Assembly: GCA_964513275.1 (NCBI GenBank)
Contig: CAZELN010000018.1
Location: 1 to 19,803, forward strand
Length of the DNA stretch: 19,803 bases
Direction of reading: 5' to 3'
Origin: UBA12478 sp964513275
Lineage (GTDB): Bacteria; Patescibacteriota; Patescibacteriia; UBA9934; GWF2-40-263
Below the pieces are notes generated by a model. It saw only the letters and a program-made list of their open reading frames with translations. It made no database searches and was not told where the DNA came from. A program made the translations under genes and the position numbers. Shown here in pieces: positions 13,678 through 19,803 of the stretch. Every line of letters begins with the position of its first letter. The first letter of the stretch is position 1.

Positions 13678-14583
13678 ATGTCGAAACCAACTTTGTATTA
13701 CACCACACCTATCTCATCCCTTTCTTCAGAGACAGCAACCGAAAACTATATTCAAATACTTGAGAAGACAAACGAGCAATTACCTTTGTGGATTGATTCG
13801 TTGGGAGTATTTGTTTCAGCGTTAGGGGTGCTGTTTACTGCTCTTGCAATCTTTGTTTCCTTTTTTGGCTATTGGAAATACAAAAGTCATAAGAAAGAAT
13901 TGGATGATAGACTTGCATCTTTTATGGATGCGACAGATACACAAATTAAACGTCAAATTCAAATTTATGATGAGCGATTTGAGCTTTTGTTAAAGTCTTA
14001 CGAAAATAAATTGGAGACAGCAGATAATCAACAAAAGGCTCTGATTGAGGGAATTATGCGAGACCTTCGAGCAGAAAAGTTGCGTGTTGTTGCTTCCGTA
14101 GGTTTGCATAATAGCCGTAACGGGTATGTTGGGACTAATCGATCACAACTGGCGACTGGCTCACTAATTAAGGGTGAGACGTTAAACTCGGTATATTGGT
14201 ATGGTCGAGATGGACAAAGATATACGTTCCCCGATGAGGATGTTTTGAAATCTTGGTTTCCAAATGTTGATGTCTTAGATATTCAAAAAATTACTGACGA
14301 ACAGATGGCTAGTATAACTTTAGCCGGGAATATGGTTTATAGAGCCGGAACTCGTCTTATTAAAATTATCAGCGATCCAAAAATTTATGTGATTGGGCAA
14401 AACGGCTTGATTCGCTGGGTTCATCCGCATGAGATCATTGAAAAGATATATGGTTCGGAATGGAAAAATTTATTGGTAACGATTAAGGATGTTTACTTTG
14501 TTGACTATACTGTCGGGGGTGATATAAAAAATTCAGACGAATATAATCCGAACTACGAACAAGCGATCGCCGCACTCCCTTAA
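13678..14583 (+). CDS. Membrane coiled-coil protein with a Patescibacteria-type C-terminal domain
   Basis: This 301-residue protein has one strong membrane helix (about residues 42-66), followed by positive charges (YWKYKSHKK) that place the C-terminal part in the cytoplasm. A coiled coil follows (about 72-135). Residues 161-290 form a recognisable domain: GSLIKGETLNSVYWYGRDG, RYTFPDED, SWFPNVDV, GNMVYRAGTRLIKI, DPKIYVIGQNGLIRWV and a YG...W segment. I know this domain as frequent in Patescibacteria proteins, usually in exported or surface proteins; its function is unknown. The gene starts one base after hsdM (TGA-T-ATG), so it is a true part of the operon. It is AT-richer than hsdM. The domain assignment is from memory. 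Confidence 0.75.
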   Translation: MSKPTLYYTTPISSLSSETATENYIQILEKTNEQLPLWIDSLGVFVSALGVLFTALAIFVSFFGYWKYKSHKKELDDRLASFMDATDTQIKRQIQIYDERFELLLKSYENKLETADNQQKALIEGIMRDLRAEKLRVVASVGLHNSRNGYVGTNRSQLATGSLIKGETLNSVYWYGRDGQRYTFPDEDVLKSWFPNVDVLDIQKITDEQMASITLAGNMVYRAGTRLIKIISDPKIYVIGQNGLIRWVHPHEIIEKIYGSEWKNLLVTIKDVYFVDYTVGGDIKNSDEYNPNYEQAIAALP

Positions 14584-14616
14584 GGGAATTGAGCAGATTG
14601 CTTCTACTGATGAAAA

Positions 14617-14793
14617 ATGCCGTATATGTCATTAGAGAAAAACAACAAGTCATCCAAACAAAATGTAGGAAACGGTGATAAACATCATAAACTCGCGGAA
14701 CGCAGTCCGTTACGTTCCGTGTTGCCCGAAAAAACACCATCCTCATCTGAACCAAAAATACCCGAACGATCATCTGGTGATTCAAAGAAATAA
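14617..14793 (+). CDS. Small hydrophilic protein, 58 residues
   Basis: An open frame from ATG 14617 to TAA 14793 encodes MPYMSLEKNNKSSKQNV followed by a basic, Ser/Pro/Lys-rich, probably disordered chain ending SGDSKK. A second in-frame ATG lies at 14626. Its stop is followed after one base by the ATG of the next gene, the same TAA-T-ATG junction used by tpiA, the XRE gene and others here. That is the main reason to believe it. No motif is recognised. Confidence 0.5.
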   Translation: MPYMSLEKNNKSSKQNVGNGDKHHKLAERSPLRSVLPEKTPSSSEPKIPERSSGDSKK

Positions 14794-14794
14794 T

Positions 14795-15274
14795 ATGGAC
14801 GATTCAGAAGTAAAATACGAACTCAAACAGACTGCGGGAGAATTTATGTCCGCCGCTCAAGACAGTTCAAAATCAGCAAACGAGAGAACTTTTGAATTTG
14901 CACGTTTGCTAATTCAGATAGCCTTTGCATCAATCGGATTAGTGGCAATTAGAATCATTGGTTCTAGTTCAAATGAACTTATTGCTTCGCGTTGGGGACT
15001 GGTATTTCTTTGCATCTCAATTATCGGAGGCGGTGCCCAAATTTTGGTCGACCGACGGTTTTTCTCCAAAAATAGCAAGTTGGCTATTCAGGTGTCAGAT
15101 AAAATCAGACTTCATACCAACGATACGACAAATCCTGCTCGTGCATTAGACATGAAATCTGCTTTTGATACTTATGTCGCATCCGACAGAGCATCAAATT
15201 TGATTGCTCTCATTATTCAAACGACATTGGTTTTGGTTGGAGCTATGCTGATTTTGAGCGACATTCTTTTTTAA
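14795..15274 (+). CDS. Three-helix membrane protein of unknown function
   Basis: This 159-residue protein has a polar N-terminal helix (MDDSEVKYELKQTAGEFMSAAQDS) and three hydrophobic segments at about 36-55, 65-85 and 135-155. The middle loop is charged (DRRFFSKNSKLAIQVSDKIRLHTND). No family is recognised. Its position inside a restriction-modification operon, next to another membrane protein and a HEPN-like protein, suggests a membrane part of a defence system, but this is inference. It begins one base after the small upstream gene. Base composition is AT-rich like its neighbours. Confidence 0.7.
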   Translation: MDDSEVKYELKQTAGEFMSAAQDSSKSANERTFEFARLLIQIAFASIGLVAIRIIGSSSNELIASRWGLVFLCISIIGGGAQILVDRRFFSKNSKLAIQVSDKIRLHTNDTTNPARALDMKSAFDTYVASDRASNLIALIIQTTLVLVGAMLILSDILF

Positions 15275-15288
15275 ATTTTTGATCGAAT

Positions 15289-15951
15289 ATGCCCAAACCT
15301 CAACCAAAAGCTGTGAAGATGGAAACCGCATTGATGCCATATGTGCACGGTTTTTTGTCGTTGGCAGAGGATGGATTAGCTGTGTTTTTGTCCGAGGAAG
15401 ATTGTGGTAAACAGAAATGGTTTGATGATCAAGATAGAGCAATGTATGACTTGTTTGATGGAGGAAAAATTGTCACCATCATTTTCAACATTCGTCATGG
15501 GATAGAATTACTTTTGAAAAACATAAGTGCAAAAAAAGACGGTGTGTTTTTACCGAGTCATGATTTAGGAAAGTTGTTGCTTGATGTAGAAAGTAAGTTA
15601 CAAGGTTTTTGTTTGGACGAGCATCTCGTTTTCTTGAAGGAGGTTGTTCAGAGATACGTCGCTTGGTGGTTTAGTACAAAAGCTCAACCTGATGATCCTA
15701 TGAACGAGTTGGCTCGTTTTGGACAAAGCAAGGATGGGAGTAAAAAACTTTTGTACGCATTCGTGCATGACCTTTCAAGGGAGGATTTAGAGCAAATGCG
15801 TCGCGATAGTCATAATTTGAAGCGTGTCAACGACTTGCTTGAAGGTCAACCTCGATGGTTTCAAACGGCGGATAGACTTGGTGTCCCAAAGGATGACGTA
15901 AAAAAGCAAATGCGTGCCGTTGCCACAATTAAGGATCCGAATTTCAAGTAG
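15289..15951 (+). CDS. HEPN-like protein
   Basis: This 220-residue soluble, mostly helical protein contains GGKIVTIIFNIRHGIELLLKNI (residues 58-79) and SHDLGKLLLDVESKL (90-104). The spaced pair 'xxIELLLK ... HDLGKLL' is characteristic of HEPN-like domains, which include RNases in toxin-antitoxin and abortive-infection systems. The usual Rx4-6H catalytic motif is not clear, so it may be inactive, diverged or only superficially similar. A later segment VQRYVAWWFSTKAQPDDPMNELARF has the 'R...DDPMN..RF' look of the part after the HEPN core. The gene starts 14 bases after the membrane protein and ends 4 bases before hsdS. Confidence 0.5.
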   Translation: MPKPQPKAVKMETALMPYVHGFLSLAEDGLAVFLSEEDCGKQKWFDDQDRAMYDLFDGGKIVTIIFNIRHGIELLLKNISAKKDGVFLPSHDLGKLLLDVESKLQGFCLDEHLVFLKEVVQRYVAWWFSTKAQPDDPMNELARFGQSKDGSKKLLYAFVHDLSREDLEQMRRDSHNLKRVNDLLEGQPRWFQTADRLGVPKDDVKKQMRAVATIKDPNFK

Positions 15952-15955
15952 TCGT

Positions 15956-17182
15956 ATGGTAAACGTTCAAAAAAATTGGAAACAAACGACACTTGGAGAG
16001 GTTGCGGATATCGTTGGTGGTGGAACTCCATCAACCAAAGAATCTCTGTATTGGAACGGTGACATTCCTTGGATTACTCCAAAGGACTTATCGAATTACG
16101 ATTCGATATGGATCGAACGGGGCGGAAAAAGTATCACTCAAATTGGTTTTAAGAATTCAAGTGCGCGCTTGCTTCCATTACATTCAATCCTGTTCTCCTC
16201 ACGTGCTCCTATTGGTTATGTCGCAATCAACAAAATTCCAGTAACAACGAATCAGGGATTTAAGAGCTTAATACCTAAAGCCGATGTTGATTATAGATTT
16301 CTTTATTATTGGTTAGTGACAAATAAACACAGAATCGAGGGACAGGCATCTGGTTCTACATTCGCAGAGGTTTCCGGATCGGTCATGAAGAAAATTTCAA
16401 TTTTCTTACCTCCACTCCCCGAACAAAAATCCATCGCCGCTGTTCTCTCCTCTCTCGACGACAAAATTGAATTGCTTCGTGCTCAAAACAAAACGCTTGA
16501 GGAAATGGTACAGCGGCTATTCAAGCAGTGGTTTGTTGATTTCAATTTTCCGAACGCGGATGGGAAGTCGTATAAAGCCAGTGGTGGGAAGATGGTGGAA
16601 AGCGAGATGGGAGAAATTCCTGAGGGGTGGAGGACGGGTATTTTGTCAGACGAATTTGAAATAATCATGGGTCAATCACCCAAAGGAGAAAGTTATAATC
16701 AGGTAGGTAAAGGAACAGTCTTTTTTCAAGGTCGAGCTGAGTTTCAGGATAGGTTTCCAAAAACACGCCTTTCCACTATTGAACCAAAAAAAATGGCTGA
16801 AAAATTTGATGTTTTAGTTAGCGTGCGTGCCCCAGTTGGCGATATAAATGTTGCTTTCGGACATTGTTGTATTGGAAGAGGTTTGGCGGCTGTTAGAAGT
16901 AACTATAGGTCGTATTCACTCTACAAAATAAAGTCATTGAAGTACGCATTTGATCAATTCGAAACTGAGGGCACAGTTTTTGGATCGATAAATAAGACAG
17001 GGATTTCAAGCATTGAATCAACGATTCCAACATCAGATATTATCCAAAAATTTGAGACTCCTGTTTCTTGCATAGATCAGAAAATTTTCATCAATTATTC
17101 TCAATCGCAGATACTCTCAAGTCTCCGAGATTCACTATTATCCAAGTTAATGGATGGCGAGATTTCCATATCAAAAGTATGA
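15956..17182 (+). CDS. hsdS: Type I restriction-modification specificity subunit S
   Basis: This 408-residue protein recognises the bipartite DNA target for HsdM. It has the two-repeat layout: the first target-recognition domain opens NWKQTTLGEVADIVGGGTPSTKESLYWNG and ends at the central conserved helix PLPEQKSIAAVLSSLDDKIELLRAQNKTLEEMVQRLFKQWF (about 160-200). The second domain opens IPEGWRTGILSDEFEIIMGQSPKGESYN, and a second conserved helix closes the protein (SLRDSLLSKLMDGEISI). Length is typical. The second half is AT-richer than the central helix, as expected for exchanged recognition domains. It overlaps the next gene by ATGA, tying the ATPase to the modification genes. Confidence 0.95.
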   Translation: MVNVQKNWKQTTLGEVADIVGGGTPSTKESLYWNGDIPWITPKDLSNYDSIWIERGGKSITQIGFKNSSARLLPLHSILFSSRAPIGYVAINKIPVTTNQGFKSLIPKADVDYRFLYYWLVTNKHRIEGQASGSTFAEVSGSVMKKISIFLPPLPEQKSIAAVLSSLDDKIELLRAQNKTLEEMVQRLFKQWFVDFNFPNADGKSYKASGGKMVESEMGEIPEGWRTGILSDEFEIIMGQSPKGESYNQVGKGTVFFQGRAEFQDRFPKTRLSTIEPKKMAEKFDVLVSVRAPVGDINVAFGHCCIGRGLAAVRSNYRSYSLYKIKSLKYAFDQFETEGTVFGSINKTGISSIESTIPTSDIIQKFETPVSCIDQKIFINYSQSQILSSLRDSLLSKLMDGEISISKV

Positions 17183-18636
17183 GCAACTCATTTATAAAAA
17201 AAGTACAAGCAATAAGTTTATTGGGCGGTCATTTTATTGGAGAGATTGAGTTCAAAAATGGCTTAAACATTATCGGCGGTGAAAATGGAACCGGTAAAAC
17301 TAAACTACTTGAATACATAAAGACAGGAACAAAAGTTTTTGATGGAGCTCCTACGACAAAAATTGCTCATTTTAATCCAAAGCGGAACGCGGAAAAAAAT
17401 ACCATAAGTCATTTTGTTCAGAAGTTGAGAAGAGAAGGGACAAGTCAGGAAAAAATCGCCGCCACCCTGCTGTCTCAAAATGTTGGTGATAGTTCGTTTG
17501 CGGGCTATCCATCAATAATAGAACTCTTTATCACAGGGTATGAGCATGTTGTTGATGGTGATGAGAATAAGGGTAAGAAAACCGCCATTAACGAGATCGT
17601 TTTAGAATTCAATAGGGTACTCACAAAGATTTTTCCAACTCATTCCTTTGTTGCGGACTGGATAGACAGAAATTTGGTTTTTAAACTGCACAAAGAAGGT
17701 TGTCCTCCATGTCCTATTGAGAATTTAAGTTGTGGCGAGAATGAAGTTTTTTCACTTATTTTTTCAATCTACAATAGCAGAAATTCCGTCGACATATTTT
17801 TAATAGATGAACCAGAAATCCATTTGAACTGGGCGTTGGAATTAGGTCTGTTTAAGTTTTTAGATTGGATGTGTAGCGAGCACCATAAGCAGGTATTGGT
17901 CACGACTCATTCGCGGGTCATTTTTCTTAAAGAGTTTTTTTCTAAGACGCAGTTCCTAGTTTGGGAGGACTCGAAAGTTATCATCAAGGATACCCCGCCC
18001 GAAGCTAGTAGAAAGAGCCTCATTGCAGAGTCGATTGATTTTGTGACTGGTTTAGATATTCACGAGAAGACATTTTTTGTTGAGGATGTTTCACACGAGA
18101 TAGTAATTTCCAAATTGATAAATAAGCTCTCAAAAGATGTTGGAGTCATTCAGCTTGGTGATCGGTCACATGTCGAGGGTTTTTGTAAGGCGACAAAACA
18201 AGACCCGCAAAAAAGAGTGTTATTTTTAGTTGATGGTGATAATCAAAATTCAAGCCAAGATTTGCAGGAAGATTCACGGTTCATACATCTCAATAAATAC
18301 TCCATCGAGAATTATCTATTAGATTTCAAGGTTTTGGCTGGAATGTTAAATAGTGACGAAAATGCTGCACGACAGCTTATTTGTGACAAAATTCGCGATG
18401 TCCAACAAGGTGCGGACAATCTTGTCTATAAAAGATTGATCGCGTCAGATCCATTGCAGTTAACCGAGGAGGTGTTAAGCACCTTTAAGGCAAAAACTAT
18501 CATTAGTGCTGTTCAGTCAGGTTTGGGTCAGACAGATCTAAAATCTTTCGTCGATCTCTATATTGATAAAGCGAGTGAACTTGGTGTTTTAGAGAGTATT
18601 TTTTCTGAAATTATCGTTAAAATTAACGAGCTATGA
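17179..18636 (+). CDS. AAA ATPase fused to a DUF4435/TOPRIM-like domain (PARIS-like single chain)
   Basis: This 485-residue protein starts with an SMC/OLD-type ATPase: Walker A GENGTGKT at 34-41, ABC signature LSCGENE at 183-189, Walker B FLIDEPE at 207-213 and TTHSR at 242-246. A second domain follows at about 298-400, with FFVEDVSHEIVISKL (Glu302, Asp303), LFLVDGDNQ (348-356) and NKYSIENYLL (372-381), the acidic and SIENYLL pattern of DUF4435, a TOPRIM-like fold. The ATPase AriA and DUF4435 protein AriB make up the PARIS anti-phage system, and fused forms are described; this order fits a fusion. OLD-family nucleases are the alternative. A CPPC pair (175-178) is unusual. The gene overlaps hsdS by ATGA, so it is co-translated with the modification genes. 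Confidence 0.75.
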   Translation: MSNSFIKKVQAISLLGGHFIGEIEFKNGLNIIGGENGTGKTKLLEYIKTGTKVFDGAPTTKIAHFNPKRNAEKNTISHFVQKLRREGTSQEKIAATLLSQNVGDSSFAGYPSIIELFITGYEHVVDGDENKGKKTAINEIVLEFNRVLTKIFPTHSFVADWIDRNLVFKLHKEGCPPCPIENLSCGENEVFSLIFSIYNSRNSVDIFLIDEPEIHLNWALELGLFKFLDWMCSEHHKQVLVTTHSRVIFLKEFFSKTQFLVWEDSKVIIKDTPPEASRKSLIAESIDFVTGLDIHEKTFFVEDVSHEIVISKLINKLSKDVGVIQLGDRSHVEGFCKATKQDPQKRVLFLVDGDNQNSSQDLQEDSRFIHLNKYSIENYLLDFKVLAGMLNSDENAARQLICDKIRDVQQGADNLVYKRLIASDPLQLTEEVLSTFKAKTIISAVQSGLGQTDLKSFVDLYIDKASELGVLESIFSEIIVKINEL

Positions 18637-18673
18637 TCCGAATCTACGAATCCGATGTCGAGTAGACCCCAAT

Positions 18674-19426
18674 ATGACCACTCCTCGCTACACACTCGAT
18701 GACCTTCGTTTTGGCATAGATGGCCAGACGTTTGAAAAGGCGGTGGGGTTGTATGGAGCCGGAAAGGTCACGCAGTTTTCAGAGGACGGTATTGGGTATT
18801 CGGCGATGGTGATCGGCACACATCCGTACAAAGTATATGTGCATGGTAGTGCTTATGATCGCGGCACATGTACATGCTACTTAGGTGAGCGTGATGAGTT
18901 GTGTAAGCACATGATAGCGCTTGCGGTTTACGCGATTGCACGTGGGCGTGCGCTCGAAACAAACGAGGTTGCTTCTGTTGAAGACGTTTCTTGCAGTGGC
19001 ATGCTCGGTGGATTGTCAGAGGCTGAACTTAAAGCGACCAAGGCCGAGATCACGGCGGCCATGCGAAAAATCAAACCGTATGTTGGACCTTCGAAAACGT
19101 GGTTTGCGTATCAGGATTCTTTGAGTGAAGGATGTCGACGACTTTCGCCGATTGTCTCGCGACTGCCGATGAGTAAGCAGACAGCGAAGCTCCTCGTTGA
19201 TCTACTCATCAAGATCGACAAAAAACTGGCAACAGGCGGCGTTGATGATTCCGACGGTACGGTAGGCGGGTTTGCGTTCGAACTCGCACAAGTTCTTGTT
19301 GAGTTCGCCAAACAGGACTCTCGTTGTATTGAAGCCTTTGATCGTCTTGTGGAGGCGGACATGGGGTTTGGATTTGAGGAAGAGTTGGTACGAATTTTGG
19401 ACGAGGGATTTGATGAGAATAGATAA
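18674..19426 (+). CDS. SWIM zinc-finger protein
   Basis: This 250-residue protein has a SWIM-type zinc finger, CxCx8CxH, with Cys66, Cys68, Cys77 and His79 (GTCTCYLGERDELCKHMIAL). The N-terminal flank (YTLDDLRFGIDGQTFEKAVGLYGAGKVTQFSEDG) is the usual approach to a SWIM domain. The remaining 170 residues are helical with no motif I can name. SWIM domains bind DNA or protein partners. Codon use is more GC-rich than in the defence operon and resembles the core genes, so this may be the first chromosomal gene after the island. It starts 37 bases after the ATPase gene. Confidence 0.82.
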   Translation: MTTPRYTLDDLRFGIDGQTFEKAVGLYGAGKVTQFSEDGIGYSAMVIGTHPYKVYVHGSAYDRGTCTCYLGERDELCKHMIALAVYAIARGRALETNEVASVEDVSCSGMLGGLSEAELKATKAEITAAMRKIKPYVGPSKTWFAYQDSLSEGCRRLSPIVSRLPMSKQTAKLLVDLLIKIDKKLATGGVDDSDGTVGGFAFELAQVLVEFAKQDSRCIEAFDRLVEADMGFGFEEELVRILDEGFDENR

Positions 19427-19487
19427 GGTCGTCATCTTGTGAGTTTTTGTAAGGCGAGTAAACGCTAGATTTTAGTCAGAATTATCC

Positions 19488-19514
19488 AAAAAATTTACTT
19501 TTATGCAATTTTTT
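19488..19514. terminator. AT-rich inverted repeat, possible terminator
   Basis: AAAAAATT (19488-19495) and AATTTTTT (19507-19514) can pair around an 11-base loop, and the right arm supplies a T-run on the plus strand. It lies between the SWIM gene and the next promoter. The stem is weak, so this is only a candidate. The rest of 19427-19525 shows nothing else. Confidence 0.3.
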
Positions 19515-19525
19515 AGCAAAAAGTA

Positions 19526-19553
19526 TTGACTTTTGGAAATCGTGTGCTACAAT
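19526..19553 (+). promoter_or_regulatory. Promoter of the last ATPase gene
   Basis: TTGACT (19526-19531) and TACAAT (19548-19553) are 16 bases apart, and TGC directly before the -10 makes it an extended -10. The predicted start near 19560 gives a leader of about 29 bases without a Shine-Dalgarno. Confidence 0.75.
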
Positions 19554-19588
19554 TAGAACGCACGAAGCACTATTAAGCTGTCAAAAAT

Positions 19589-19803
19589 ATGTTGTTAAAT
19601 TTCAAAATTAAGAATTTCCGTTCCATTCAGAACGAAATCAGTCTTGATTTACAAGCAACAAAAGACAAAACCTTAAAAGAACAGGCCGTTTTTGAGGTGG
19701 GCAAAACGGCACTTTTAAAATCAGTCGCGATTTATGGAGCAAACGCTTCCGGTAAAAGTAACCTTTTAAAGGCGTTCGCCATTTTTCGCTTGATGCTTTT
19801 AGA
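19589..19803 (+). CDS. AAA15-type ATPase, RloA/Abi-like, cut by the window end
   Basis: The first 71 codons read MLLNFKIKNFRSIQNEISL, then after a variable stretch AIYGANASGKSNLLKAF with Walker A GANASGKS at residues 50-57. The 'KNFRSI...LYGANASGKSNLL' opening is typical of the AAA15 ATP-binding proteins called RloA or abortive-infection ATPases, which often sit near restriction-modification genes together with RloB. The rest, including Walker B and any partner gene, lies outside the window, so the subfamily is open. It has its own promoter and is AT-rich like the defence genes. Confidence 0.75.
   Translation, partial: MLLNFKIKNFRSIQNEISLDLQATKDKTLKEQAVFEVGKTALLKSVAIYGANASGKSNLLKAFAIFRLMLL

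Noticed and set aside
14610..14678. 22-codon frame starting at ATG 14610
   Set aside because: It is very short and ends inside the better-supported 58-residue gene, with no coupling to a neighbour.
1..19803. Alternative genetic code (TGA as glycine, as in some Patescibacteria lineages)
   Set aside because: TGA ends frr, glyQS, the M16 gene, hsdM and others at normal family lengths, and no long gene has internal TGA.
1..19803. CRISPR array or insertion sequence with terminal repeats
   Set aside because: No regularly spaced repeats and no transposase gene are visible on either strand.

Overview
The window looks like a piece of a Patescibacteria (Candidate Phyla Radiation) genome assembled from a metagenome, using the standard bacterial code (TGA is a normal stop). 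The reasons are: tightly packed genes with 4-base ATGA overlaps or a stop-T-ATG junction, almost no Shine-Dalgarno sequences, a single-chain zinc-type glycyl-tRNA synthetase, and a domain (VYWYG...RYTFP...GTRLIKI) that I know chiefly from Patescibacteria proteins. This assignment is inference. Two runs of ten Ns (6617-6626 and 10958-10967) are assembly gaps that split tpiA and a second integrase.

Layout. (a) 1-300 is about 72% GC by hand count and holds the start of a minus-strand gene with a strong Shine-Dalgarno, unlike everything after it; it may be chimeric or acquired DNA. (b) 300-1230 has no convincing protein gene. It holds a minus-strand, promoter-driven, strongly folded small RNA (about 806-983) with an apparent kissing-loop interaction, and a REP-like hairpin at 1105-1199. 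(c) 1238-7979 is a core housekeeping run on the plus strand: DNA polymerase III delta' (holB), a seven-repeat Asp-box lipoprotein, frr, glyQS, an M16 peptidase, tpiA and a membrane-anchored TPR protein. (d) 8005-8236 holds a broken tRNA-like 5' half followed by an intact tRNA-Thr(GGU). A tyrosine recombinase starts directly beyond the tRNA 3' end, the usual geometry of an island integrated in a tRNA gene.

(e) 8272-11811 is a mobile module: the integrase, a small HTH protein, a long folded leader with an apparent switch helix, a membrane protein, a DUF488 protein and a second tyrosine recombinase. (f) 11864-18636 is a defence operon. It starts with an XRE regulator that has its own promoter and a palindromic operator candidate, then HsdM. 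Four accessory genes (a coiled-coil membrane protein with the Patescibacteria domain, a 58-residue hydrophilic peptide, a three-helix membrane protein and a HEPN-like protein) lie between hsdM and hsdS. The operon ends with HsdS and an overlapping single-chain AAA ATPase plus DUF4435/TOPRIM-like protein, which resembles a fused form of the PARIS anti-phage system. No HsdR is seen in the window. (g) 18674-19426 is a SWIM zinc-finger protein with composition closer to the core genes. (h) A new promoter near 19526 drives the start of another AAA15-type ATPase (RloA/Abi-like), which is cut by the window end.

Most noteworthy are the kissing-loop RNA at 806-983, the switch-like leader at 9711-9898, and the embedded four-gene membrane/HEPN cassette inside a type I modification operon that also carries a fused ATPase-DUF4435 gene.
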